Assembly: GCA_946413655.1 (NCBI GenBank)
Contig: CAMKLO010000005.1
Coordinates: 1 to 64,000, forward strand
Length of the DNA: 64,000 nt
Direction: 5' to 3'
Source: an uncultured Fibrobacter sp.
GTDB lineage: Bacteria; Fibrobacterota; Fibrobacteria; Fibrobacterales; Fibrobacteraceae
Shown: positions 1 to 11,200 of the stretch, in pieces
Layout: the number at the start of each line of letters is the position of its first letter
How positions within the stretch are numbered: position 1 is the stretch's first letter
The notes under the pieces: model-generated
What the model saw: only the letters and a program-made list of their open reading frames with translations
What the model was told of the DNA's origin: nothing
Databases searched by the model: none
Translations under genes and position numbers: made by a program

Positions 1-2741
1 CGCTCCATGCATTGACCGATTTGAAGGACCGCAAGAATGTGAACATCAACTTGCTTACGGAACTGGAATACGAACGTGTAATGAACTTGGTTATGGTTGA
101 GAAAATGTCTTTTGCCGATGCGAAGGAGCAGGCCGAGAAAGAAGTGCTCGCCGCATTTAACGTGAAATCGAAAGACGGTGAATTTGCGCAGTTTGAAGAC
201 CTGAGCATCTTGGAAAAAGGCGATGACAATGCGGCACTCTTGGCGGTAAGCGTGATGGTGCAATCGGATTTGAAAGTCGCAAAGCTTGTTGAACGCGTGA
301 ACGATGTTGCCGCGGACATTGCGAAAGACGGTTCGTGGGACGACGATAAGACTAAAACGGAAATTGCGGAATGGGCTGCAACTGCCGACAAGAATGGAGA
401 ACTTGCAAATGTTGGCAAGAACATCGAGAAATGGGGCGGTTCAGATGATGTCTCTGCGTTTGAAACCGTTGTAGAAAAGTTTGCTGAGAATGTCGCCTCG
501 GACGGAGCCTGCACTGAGTCTGCCGAATGTGTTCCGGGAACGTCTAGTAGTTCGGTCACTTCGGCAGGCTCAGTGACCTTGAACTCGTCCTCCTCCAAAA
601 ACGTTCTGAGCAGCGGTAGCCGCGAAGAATCCAGTGACAGTAAGAAAGTATCTTCGTCGTCTTGGACAGGTAAATTAACTTATGGTACAGGGGAATATTT
701 GAATCCAAATATCAAATATGATTCCATCGTTGATTCCCGCGACGGGCATGTTTACAGGACTGTTAAAATAGGTAATCAAGTTTGGATGGCTGAAAATTTG
801 AATTTTGAAACGAAAAATAGCCATTGTCTATGGGATACGACAACGACTTGTGCAGAATTTGGACGCTATTATGATTGGATGACGGCGATGGATGTTGCCG
901 GAGTGTATAGCCCGAACGGCAAGGATTGTGGCGATAACAAGAGGTGTTTGCCGACTTATCCCGTGCGAGGCATTTGTCCTGAAGGTTTTCATTTGCCCGA
1001 CTCGACGGAATGGAATATTTTGATTGCTGAGGCAGGCGGAAAATCTGTAGCAAGTACGAAACTTAAGTCTAAAGAAGGTTGGTACAAAAGTAGTGATGAT
1101 AAAGATTATGTCGCTGGCTCGGACGATTATGGATTTTCAGCGGCCCCTGGTGGTGGCAGAAACGATGCCAATTTCGACCGTGAAGGTCATGAAGCGTTCT
1201 TCTGGAGTGCTTCAGAGAATGGCTTTACTACTGCAAAACTTATGAATTTGGATAATCTTGATTATTTGTCATCATTTCTTACGGGTTACGCCAAAGAGTA
1301 TTTCTTTAATATTCGTTGTGTGAATGACGAATCTTATGTTCCAACGCCTCGTCCTAGCATTAAATACGATTCAATCGTTGATTCTCGTGACGGGCAGGTC
1401 TATAAGACCGTGAAAATCGGAAATCTAAATTGGATGGCGCAGAATTTGAATTACGAGGCTAAAGATAGTCATTGTTATGACGATTCTTTGAAATATTGCG
1501 ATGTGTATGGTCGCCTTTATTCGTGGGCTTCGGCTATTGATTCGGCGAAGCTTGCAATTGATAAAGCGAATCCTCAAGATTGCGGTTATGGTAAAACCTG
1601 CAAACTCCCGGAGGTTGTTCAGGGCGTTTGTCCGGACGGATGGCATTTGCCAACTTCAGATGAATGGAGTGTCTTGTTTACTGAAGTTGGGGGTCAGGGG
1701 AGCGCGGCAAAATATCTCAAGTCAATGATGAAGTGGAATGGAACGGATAGCGTTGGTTTTTCTGTGTTGCCTGCAGGTTCCTCTACCCAAAATGGATATA
1801 GATTTTCTTCTGAAGGCCGCGATGCTTATTTTTGGACGGCGACAGAAATTTATGATGGTGATGACGCTTATTTTGTACATATGGAAACATCTAACTCCTA
1901 TGTATTCTTGTATTCAGTAGAAAAAACTAATGGCTATAGCGTTCGTTGTGTCGAAGATGGAGGCGTTATTGCCTCAACTGTTCCTGACGAAGGTTTTGAT
2001 TGGGAACTTTCTAGAGATTCTTATTTGAATCCTAATATCAATTACGATTCCATTGTCGATAGCCGTGACGGACAAGTTTACAAGACCGTGAAAATCGGGG
2101 ATCAGATTTGGATGGCTCAGAATTTGAATTATTCTGATAGCGTTAAAACTCCGAGCCTCAAGGGGAGTAGTTGGTGCAGAAAGATTATTTATCGTAATGG
2201 GGCTGCTATATTCCTTGATGACTCTAAGTCTTGTGCCGTTGCAGGGCGTTTATATACATGGGCGGCTGCTATTGATTCGGTTTCGCTTGTGAATGATCCG
2301 AAAAATCCGTTGGATTGTGGCATGGGTAAAAGTTGTCGCTTTGAACTCCCGGAACCGATTCGTGGAATTTGTCCTGAAGGTTTTCATTTGCCGACGGACG
2401 ATGAATGGAATGTCTTGTTTGCCAAGGTGGGAGGGAATGAAAGAACTGGTAAGGAGACTGCTGGCAAGGCTCTCAAATCGCAATCGGGATGGAAAAATTC
2501 CGGTTATGTTGGAGTTGGCGGCAATGGCACAGATGCTTACGGTTTTTCGGCAATGCCGGTAGGTGGATGGGAGGGATTGTCGTTTAGCGATGATGATGGG
2601 GTATATGCCTTCTTCTGGAGTGCTTCTGAAGGTGGTACTGATACGGCGTATCGTAATCGATTGGGGAACGACTATGATGCTTCGGCGTTGTATGCTTATA
2701 GTAAGGCAAACGGCTATTCTGTCCGCTGCCTCAAGGACTAG
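1..2741 (+). CDS. FISUMP-domain surface protein, 5' truncated by window edge
   Basis: The frame is open from base 1 (CTC CAT GCA TTG), and the track's TTG at 12 is inside the gene. The paralogues at 2800 and 14126 have about 120 more N-terminal residues (lipoprotein signal plus a Gly/Val-rich region) before the equivalent 'DLKDRKNVNINLLTELEYERV' stretch. What remains is an alpha-helical region (about 1-165), a Ser-rich linker (about 175-220) and three tandem FISUMP domains (about 230-445, 450-660 and 680-909). Each domain opens with 'YDSIVDSRDG.VYKTVKIG', then 'WMAENLNY', 'GICPEGFHLP' and a closing 'YSVRCLKD'. The role of the family is unknown; an exported, adhesin-like or structural protein is an inference from its architecture. 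No promoter is visible in the window. Confidence 0.9.
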   Translation, partial: LHALTDLKDRKNVNINLLTELEYERVMNLVMVEKMSFADAKEQAEKEVLAAFNVKSKDGEFAQFEDLSILEKGDDNAALLAVSVMVQSDLKVAKLVERVNDVAADIAKDGSWDDDKTKTEIAEWAATADKNGELANVGKNIEKWGGSDDVSAFETVVEKFAENVASDGACTESAECVPGTSSSSVTSAGSVTLNSSSSKNVLSSGSREESSDSKKVSSSSWTGKLTYGTGEYLNPNIKYDSIVDSRDGHVYRTVKIGNQVWMAENLNFETKNSHCLWDTTTTCAEFGRYYDWMTAMDVAGVYSPNGKDCGDNKRCLPTYPVRGICPEGFHLPDSTEWNILIAEAGGKSVASTKLKSKEGWYKSSDDKDYVAGSDDYGFSAAPGGGRNDANFDREGHEAFFWSASENGFTTAKLMNLDNLDYLSSFLTGYAKEYFFNIRCVNDESYVPTPRPSIKYDSIVDSRDGQVYKTVKIGNLNWMAQNLNYEAKDSHCYDDSLKYCDVYGRLYSWASAIDSAKLAIDKANPQDCGYGKTCKLPEVVQGVCPDGWHLPTSDEWSVLFTEVGGQGSAAKYLKSMMKWNGTDSVGFSVLPAGSSTQNGYRFSSEGRDAYFWTATEIYDGDDAYFVHMETSNSYVFLYSVEKTNGYSVRCVEDGGVIASTVPDEGFDWELSRDSYLNPNINYDSIVDSRDGQVYKTVKIGDQIWMAQNLNYSDSVKTPSLKGSSWCRKIIYRNGAAIFLDDSKSCAVAGRLYTWAAAIDSVSLVNDPKNPLDCGMGKSCRFELPEPIRGICPEGFHLPTDDEWNVLFAKVGGNERTGKETAGKALKSQSGWKNSGYVGVGGNGTDAYGFSAMPVGGWEGLSFSDDDGVYAFFWSASEGGTDTAYRNRLGNDYDASALYAYSKANGYSVRCLKD

Positions 2742-2799
2742 TTAATAGTAGGTCGAAGTCCGTTAGTTGTTGGTCTATAGTCATTAGATGGAAATGCGT

Positions 2800-5127
2800 A
2801 TGAAATTGAATAAACTATTTAACGTCATGGCGGGCTCGATCCGCCATCTGAGTGCATTCGTTGCGTTTGCTGTTGTGCCGATGTTTTTTGTGGCGTGTTC
2901 CGACGGCGACAAGAGTGCTGGCGGCACCACGGAAGATGCGGGCATCATCGCGGACTTGAACGTGGCTGGCGTAACGCAGAAAGGTCCGTTTGCAAAGGGT
3001 TCCGCTGTGACGGTGCAGGGTATTGATTGCAAGACGATGGCATTGACGGGCGAAGTGTTCGAAGGTAAAGTTGAAAACGATAAAGGTGAATTTGCTGTTA
3101 ATAATGTTAATTTGTCCTCGACGTGTGCCGTGTTTGAAGTTTCGGGCTATTACTTCAACGAAGTTACAGGCGAAAAGACTAAAGGCGAATTGATACTTCG
3201 TGTGGCAACCAATCTCAAGAATCGAAAAAAAGTGAACGTCAACATTCTTACGAACTTGGAATACGAACGTGTGAAGAAACTGGTGGATAATAAGGTGGTT
3301 GATTTTGATGATGCAAAAAATCAGGCAGAGAAAGAAATCCTTTCGGCATTTAATGTTGATGATGTTGCAAGTGGTGTCTCGGAATTCGAAAACTTGAACA
3401 TTTTTGAAAAAGGCGATGGCAATGCGGCGCTCTTGGCTGTGAGCGTAATGATGCAAGGCGATGAAAATGTAGATACGCTTGCAAAACGTTTGGAAAACTT
3501 TGCTGACGATTTTGCAGAAGACGGCAAATGGGACGATGAAAAAATGAAAAATGAAATTGCGCAATGGGCTGCAACCGCTAAGGCCAATGGCAAACTCGAT
3601 GCTATCCGCAAGAACATCGAAAGTATGAACGACGGCGAAAAAGTTGCCGAATTCGAAACATTCGTGAAAGAATTTACGGAGAGCGGCGGTGTCGAAGGGT
3701 CTAGCAGCAGCTCCGTGAAAGCGAATGCGTCCAGTGATTCTAAATCCAGTAGTAGCAGCGGCTTTAACTGGAGTATTCCCAAAGAAACTTATTTGAATCA
3801 AAGTGTAGAGTATGATTCTATTGTTGATGCTCGCGATGGAAATGTTTACAAAACTGTGAAAATTGGAAACCAGACATGGATGGCGGAGAATTTGAACTAT
3901 GCGGATAGTACACAAACGCCGAGTCTTTTGAATAACAATTGGTGCTATGAAGATGATCCCCAGAAGTGCAAAGTTGTGGGGCGTTTGTATTCGTGGACTG
4001 CCGCGATTGATTCTGTAAAACTTGCTTCGAACGATACTGATGCTGACGCACCGCAAAAATGTGGCATATTTAAACAGTGTACGCTTCCATATCAATTGCA
4101 GGGGATTTGTCCTGATGGGTTCCATTTGCCGGATACAACGGAGTGGAGTATTTTGCTTACTTCGATTGGTGCGAAAAATCATTATGGTGATTTGCTTAGA
4201 TCGCAGATTGGATGGAATTATGGAGAGTATGCTGATGAATATGGCTTTTCTGTGATTTATGCTGGTGATAGATACAGAGATGGAACTTATTCTTATAGCG
4301 GAATGAGGTCTGATTTTTGGACTGCTGAACAATATCAAGGGAATGATGGTGCCCTGGCCCATACGTATAACATGGTGGATATTACAAGTTCGTTCAAGGA
4401 TTGCGGTAAGTATATTCGTTGCGTCAAGAATGAAATTGTTCCTCAAACTCAATCGTCTTTGCCCGCTTGCAAGACTGCAACAGAAGATAGTTGTGAATAC
4501 GGTTCATTGACGGATGCTCGTGACGGAAAAACTTACAGGACTGTGAAAATTGGAGACCAAACTTGGATGGCGGAAAATTTGAATTATGCGGATAGTGCTC
4601 AAACGCCGAGCCTTTTAAATCGAAACTGGTGCTATGGCGATAATCCAGAAAATTGCAAGACTTATGGACGACTTTACTCATGGACTGCAGCAATAGATTC
4701 TGTGAAACTTTCACAAGATCCAGATGATCCGCTTGATTGTGGATATGCGAAACGATGCTTCCTTTGGGGGCGTGTACAGGGAATTTGTCCTGAAGGTTAC
4801 CATTTGCCTGATACGACCGAGTGGAGTACTTTGGTGACGACTGTTGGAGGCTGGAATAATGCGGGTAAGGTTCTAAAGTCGCGAGTAGGCTGGCCTTATT
4901 TTAAAGGTTCTGATGATTACGGTTTCTCGGCGCTTGCTGGAGGTATAAGACATCATAATAAGGATTTTGAATCGATTGATGGTAGCACTTATTTTTGGGC
5001 TGCTACTGAAAAAACATCGGAAAATACGACTCAAGTTTATAGCATTCACATAGGAAATAATAGGATAAATTCATTTGTCGATGGCTATAAGGATAACGGA
5101 TACTCCATTCGTTGTATCAAGGATTAA
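2800..5127 (+). CDS. FISUMP-domain lipoprotein (two domains)
   Basis: The N-terminus is a lipoprotein signal ending in the lipobox FFVACSDG. It is followed by a Fibrobacter-type beta-rich region ('GVTQKGPFAKGSAVTVQG'), a helical region, a Ser-rich linker (about 300-325), and two FISUMP domains (about 335-565 and 575-775). ATG codons occur in frame at 2788, 2794 and 2800. I prefer 2800 because MKLNKLF matches MNLNKLF in the paralogue at 14126; 2788 remains possible. It lies 46-58 nt after the upstream FISUMP gene and has one fewer domain, so the pair looks like a tandem duplication with domain gain or loss. Outer-membrane lipidation is inferred; function is unknown. Confidence 0.9.
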   Translation: MKLNKLFNVMAGSIRHLSAFVAFAVVPMFFVACSDGDKSAGGTTEDAGIIADLNVAGVTQKGPFAKGSAVTVQGIDCKTMALTGEVFEGKVENDKGEFAVNNVNLSSTCAVFEVSGYYFNEVTGEKTKGELILRVATNLKNRKKVNVNILTNLEYERVKKLVDNKVVDFDDAKNQAEKEILSAFNVDDVASGVSEFENLNIFEKGDGNAALLAVSVMMQGDENVDTLAKRLENFADDFAEDGKWDDEKMKNEIAQWAATAKANGKLDAIRKNIESMNDGEKVAEFETFVKEFTESGGVEGSSSSSVKANASSDSKSSSSSGFNWSIPKETYLNQSVEYDSIVDARDGNVYKTVKIGNQTWMAENLNYADSTQTPSLLNNNWCYEDDPQKCKVVGRLYSWTAAIDSVKLASNDTDADAPQKCGIFKQCTLPYQLQGICPDGFHLPDTTEWSILLTSIGAKNHYGDLLRSQIGWNYGEYADEYGFSVIYAGDRYRDGTYSYSGMRSDFWTAEQYQGNDGALAHTYNMVDITSSFKDCGKYIRCVKNEIVPQTQSSLPACKTATEDSCEYGSLTDARDGKTYRTVKIGDQTWMAENLNYADSAQTPSLLNRNWCYGDNPENCKTYGRLYSWTAAIDSVKLSQDPDDPLDCGYAKRCFLWGRVQGICPEGYHLPDTTEWSTLVTTVGGWNNAGKVLKSRVGWPYFKGSDDYGFSALAGGIRHHNKDFESIDGSTYFWAATEKTSENTTQVYSIHIGNNRINSFVDGYKDNGYSIRCIKD

Positions 5128-5145
5128 AGATGGATGAGGTATGAT

Positions 5146-5184
5146 ATGAAAGTCAAATATTTTAATCGTTGCGTAGAGAACTAA
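5146..5184 (+). pseudogene. Vestige of a FISUMP domain C-terminus
   Basis: This short frame reads M-K-V-K-Y-F-N-R-C-V-E-N-stop. It resembles the last residues of FISUMP domains in this window ('YFFNIRCVND', 'YSIRCIKD', 'FSVRCLKN'). It lies 19 nt after the stop of the FISUMP gene at 2800 and before the ribosome binding site of the GLUG gene. A remnant of an excised or recombined extra domain is the simplest reading, but the match is only about ten residues. The same stretch holds TTGCGTA..TACGCAA (about 5169-5206), which could form a weak hairpin. Confidence 0.35.
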
Positions 5185-5217
5185 AAGATTGTGTCTTACG
5201 CAAAAAGGAGCTTGTAA

Positions 5218-8200
5218 ATGAAAAGAATAGTTTTGCTTATTTGTATGGCTTGTGCAATTGTCGGTGCGAAAGTGACCCCGACTGCGCCCACCGTAAAGGA
5301 TGGTTGCTATTCCATTTCGACTGCGGATGAACTGTATGGTTTCGCCGCCATTGTTAACGGAACACTCGAAGCAGGACGCGCTGCAGAAAGTTCTGCCTGC
5401 GGTATGCTTACCCAAGACATTTTGGCAAACGATACAACGACAATCGAATGCTATTATAAAAAAGAAACCAATAGCAAAGATTCCGTTTACACTTGCTATA
5501 AGATTGATTACGAGAACGATTCCAAAAGAATTGATATCGACCCCGCGACAATCGTACCCCACACCCAGTGGACTCCGCTCAAGAATTTCTCCGGACGATT
5601 TGACGGCCAGGGCCATACGATTTGGAAACTTGAAAATATTAAAGATTCCACCCAAAACAACCTGGGCTTTATCGCCTTGGTCTCTGGCGGGACAGAAGCT
5701 AGCCCTGTTGTCATCAAGGATTTAACCATCAGGCATACCAAGTTCTATGGACACGATACCGTGGGTGGTATTGTCGCCAAGAATAGCGGCAACCTCCTGT
5801 TAGATAACGTGATGTATCTGTCTCAGGTAAAGGGTCGTAGACAAGTTGCATCCCTTGTTGGCCGAAACGAAAATCAACTTACCATCAAAAAAGGGGTTGC
5901 CACAAACGTCACTGGTCAAAAGTTTATTGGTAGCGCGGTCGGTTCCAATTCCGGGACAATCGACATCGACAGTTTATCTTTCATTCATAAGTTTAATGTT
6001 GAAGGAAGTGCCTATCCAATAGTTTATAGAACCGATTTAATAGGAGTCAGTCACGTAGGCCTGATTCTCGGCGTCAATGAAAAATCAGCAAAAGTAAACA
6101 TAAAGAATGTCACAACAGGTATTGACGACTCCTACATTGTAGAGGACGCTTTCGTAGATGCCGATTCTGTATTGGGAGGTTTTGTTGGTTTAAACGATAA
6201 AAACGCTACAATTACCATTTCAGCGTCATCTATGCTGAAAATTTCTACTCTTGGCGGAGAGAATCGGCCTTATATTGGCGGTTTTGTGGGTATAAATCGA
6301 GGAACGGTGGATATAACGAACTCCTACGCCAAGGGGCCCGTAGCTGGAATTTCTTCAGGTTGCTTTGTCGGACTTAACCAGGATTCGCTTTCTGTAACCA
6401 ACTCCTACAGCGATTGCCTTAGTGATCTTAAAACAAAGGACCCGGTTGTTGGCGAATGCCGCGTTGGCCATGTTTCGCTCAAGAACACATTCTATAAAGA
6501 TAATTCCAATACGTATTCTTGCGCCAAGAAATACGGAGCAAAACCCATATCCTCTCAAGAAGTTTCCAATGGCGTGTTGACGATTATGTTGCACAATTAC
6601 AAGGGTGGCGAAGTTTGGGGGCAAGACAATGCCGCTAGAGACAACTGGCCCAAGCAAAATGTGGCTTTTGGACCTTTTTCGTTTAAGTTGAATCTTTGCA
6701 CAACGGCGTACTATCACGATTTCGAGATAAACGGGCCAAGTTGCCGTCCGGACACTTCCATAACAACCTACACTTACGGGAAAGGTATTGCCCAGCTGCC
6801 GGTTCATACAAAGTACGGCTACAAGTTCTTGGGTTGGAGCTATGAAAACAAACAAGATTCCATTTTGGTATCGATTAGCAAAGATTCTTATGGCGATATT
6901 GAACTTTTTAACAGGTGGGATGGTGATGCAAAGGTGCCGCCAAAAGATAAAGATGGTTGCTATCTGATTTCAACCATCAGTGATCTTTACGGGATTGGAA
7001 TTGCACCAGATAAAAAATGCGTAAAGCTCGTGAATGACATAGTTGTCAATCAGAATATGGAAAACATGATTCTTGATGGTTTGTATACAGGCGATCCTAA
7101 TCCCCAAAGATCGTGGGATGGAATCAAAGGCTTTAATGGAGTCTTTGATGGACAAGGGCATAAGATATCCGGGTTGTACAATAAAGTCTTTTTCTCGGAA
7201 GTCAATAAAGGCGATACGCTCACTATCAAGAATTTAGGTATCGTAAATTCAGCCTTTAAGAATGCACCTGTTTTTGTCGAGCAAAACAACGGTGTTCTTA
7301 ATATAACCCATAGCTATAGTACAGCAATCAGCAATGGCTTTGTCGGAACAAATAGTGGCGAAGTTTATATATCGGACTCCTACAATACTGGGTTAATTCG
7401 TGTTGGTGCCAGCATGATTGGTACCAACAACAAAAAAGCCGTCCTTGACAATGTCTATAATTCCGGCGCGGTACAACGTGGTGCAGGTATCATCAGCACC
7501 AATTTGGGAACCGCAATTATTAGCAATTCCTATAACGTCGGCTCAATCAGTGATGAAACGTTACGGGAGAAATCTACAGCCGGTTTAGTGGGATACAGCA
7601 AAGGCAAAACGACTATTATCAACTGCTTTAATGCAGCACCGGTTTATGGATATGCCGTTGTCGGCGGCCTTGTCGGGGCTCATTGGACAGACACATTGAC
7701 TATCATAAACTCTTACAATGCAGGCCCGGTAAAGGATGCATATTCCGAACACAACTATGGTATTGTCGGAATGGCAGAAGTTTATAATAGCTGGAACAGC
7801 AAGACCCACGAATACGACAAACTTGTTCACGATGACAAATACGCCGTTTATATGTACAATGTATTTTCGCTCATGGGACTTGAGGATCATACGCAGCTGA
7901 GCATACAGGCATCGCCTGCCGTGTTCAAGAACGGCTACGTCGCAAAACTTCTTCACGATTACGTGCAAAAAGACGCTGATGGCAATGTTGTCAAAGGTGG
8001 CATTAATGGTGAAATTTGGGGTCAAGAAGTCGGCAAAGATTCTTTGCCGGTATTCAAAGGAAAATTGGTTGGCGTTGCAGAAAAGGCAAACGAAGGTGAT
8101 ATCATTATGCCTTCTAGTTCGTCAATGGCCATTTCAAGTTCTTCGTCGAGCGTAGAATCTAGCAGTAGCATTAGTGTTGAATATTCTTTTGTTTTGCCCA

Positions 8201-11200
8201 AAGTGGTTGACGGATGCTATCAGGTATCAACAGCTCAAGAATTGCATGGCTTTGCAACCATTGTAAACGGAACACATGGGGCAAAAAAGAATTCCGCAGC
8301 TTGCGGCATCTTGACATCAGACATCGCTCTTGACGCCAGCAAATACGGCCTCTGGGAACCTATCGAAAATTTTGCAGGTTCCCTAGACGGTCAGGGCCAT
8401 ACGATTTCCAACTTGGAAATCGATGCCTATCGCTACGGAGCCAACGCTTCGTTTATCGCCTCCATTAACGGCGGGACAAAGAAAAATCCTGTTGCTATAA
8501 AGAACATTGCGTGGGATAACTCGACGATTTCAGCCAAAACCGGAGCCGCGCTAATCAATACGGTGAAAACAGGCTCCTATGTCGAAATAGATCATGTCCA
8601 TAATGGAATGGACTTTACAATAGATAGCGGGCGTGTCGCTGCGTTTATAGCAACTACAGAAGAAAATTCTGACTTGAATATTTCGTATTCCTACAATACC
8701 GGGAATATCAAAAACAATTCCTCCTCTTATTTTGGCTGCATTGTTAACGTTGCAAATGGCAAAGTAACATTAAAGAATGTGTATAATACAGGTACCGGAG
8801 AAAGCCTCATTGGAACTGCTCGTGATAGTGTTACAATCATCAATTCTTATAACAACCCGAAAAACTTCAGCTATTCATTGCTACTTGGCTTTTGCGAAGA
8901 AAATAAGAACGACGTTATCATAGAAAATTCATATATCATGCAAGCGTCAACAGATTTCTGCCGCCGCCGTTCCTCAAACGTGCATAAAGACGAATTTGCT
9001 GACGGTTATGTAGCCATGAGATTGCATTACCATTTCAATGGTTACGGTTATGACGGAATGGAATGGGGGCAGAACATCGGTGTAGATGCAAACCCTAACT
9101 TTAGCGGAGTTATCACGGGAGATGTAAGACCCTATTCAAAGGTTGTTTCGCTAAATGTTGTTTCTTATAGTGGCGATAAAACGAATTATCCGCGATACTA
9201 TGTATCCCAAACGGTATTAACATTGCCAGATCCAACACCTCGAACGGGCTACGCTTTTGCCGGTTGGTTCGATGATACTACGAGTTCTGTGCCTATCGAC
9301 AATCGTATAGGCATCTCTTTTGCTGAAGAAGACCTGACTTACTATACAAGGTGGTGGCCATTACCAACACGTGATGGCAAGTGCTATAAAATCAATTCGG
9401 CAGAAGAAATGCTTGGATTTAGCGCCATTGTGAACGGAGGCCTCGGCATAAAGAAAGATTCTACGGCATGCGCAATATTAACCGCAGACATCGTTCTTGA
9501 TTCGAGCAAGTTCTTGCAGTGGACTCCACTTGAAGAATTTGCGGGTTCATTAGACGGTCAGGGACATTCAATTTCGTTCACGTGGACAAAGCTCCAAAAG
9601 AGCGATGGCAATAAGTCGTTTATCAGTTCTATTAGCGGAGGCTCAAAAGACAAGCCTATAATCATAAAAAATATAGATTGGAAGAACGCATCCGCTGATG
9701 GTTTATTTGGAGCAGATTTGATAGATTACATAAGGGATAGTTCTTACGTCATAATAGACTCCATCCATAACGGCATTAATTTTAGTGAAAACGCAAGATT
9801 CATAGGTTCCACTGGCGAAAATTCTCATTTAACCATATCCAACTCCTATAACACCGGAAGCTTCTCTGGGAAAAACGGTTATTTCATTGATTATGTTTGG
9901 GGACAGGTTTCTTTCCTAAATTTCTATGATGTTGGAAGTTCCAATGGTATTGTGGGGATAGCCAACGATAGTGTAAAAATTGAAAATTCCTATAGTTTAT
10001 CCAAAAATCAAAAAGTCGGATTTATTGATTCCACAAAATATTCGAAAAAGGTTTCGATTATCAATTCTTATTATCTGGACACCCTTAAATCTCGTTTTGG
10101 CGGTACACAGGCCACTGCAGAAGAATTCGCGAATGGAACAATCGCTGTAAAATTGCATTATGATTATGACTACGACGGCTCCATTTGGGGGCAAAAAGTC
10201 GGTACCGACTTAAGTCCGAATTTCAGCAAGAAAATTGCCGGAGCAAACGATTCTACGACGGGACTTTATTCTATAGAAATGGTCACTCATAGCGAAGACA
10301 CGACTCAGTACAAAAAAGTCTATGCTAAGGGAATAGGCTTGACGCTACAGAATCCGTCGCCAAAGAAGGGATATGCCTTTGGTGGCTGGTTCAAGAACCC
10401 CAGCTATTTGGGCCATGCCATCAAGAAAATCACCCCGAACGATTCCGGAGACGTAAAACTTTATGGTAAATGGTGGCCGCTCCCGAAACAGAAAGCAGGG
10501 TGTTACGAAATTGGTTCTGTTGATGATTTGTTCGGCTTTGCGGCAATCGTGAACGGAAATATCGGTGCGAAAAAAGATTCCACGGCTTGCGGAAAACTTG
10601 TTGCGGATATCGAATTTAAAGAGATCGGAGAACTCTGGACGGACAGCCTCTTGGTTTGGGTTCCGATGTGGAATTTTGCGGGATCCTTTGACGGAAACGG
10701 ATTTTCCATCAAGAACATTTTCATCAGTAATCCCAGCAACTATTATCCGGAAGATACTGAAGGAGCAGGCCTGTTCGGAACAATTTCTGGCGGTACGGCT
10801 GAAAAACCGGTTGTCATCAAGAATCTGACACTCTACGAAGGCTACATCGATGGTGGATGGAACACAGGATCCATCGCCGGTCTCATTAACGAATCCAATG
10901 TTATCTTGGATAGCATTACCGCAGACCTTTATGTTTCTGGCTACATTAAAGTCGGCGGAATCGTAGGTGTTATCTCATCATCGACGGTCTCTTTGACCAA
11001 TTCCCGCAAGATTTTTAGCAATGCAAAAATGATACCGGCATATTATCCTGGCGATGAGCCAAGCATCGAAAAAAGTTTGTATGGTACATACAATATCGGT
11101 GGCCTTATCAGCACCATCACGAACCATTCGCATGTGCGCATTGTCAATAACTATGTCAAGGGTAAACTGTTAGCTTGGAATTGCGGGATCGGTGCCGCTG

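Noticed and set aside
2815-4452. 545-aa minus-strand ORF
   Set aside because: Shadow of the FISUMP gene at 2800, with biased basic/Ile-rich composition and no start signal.
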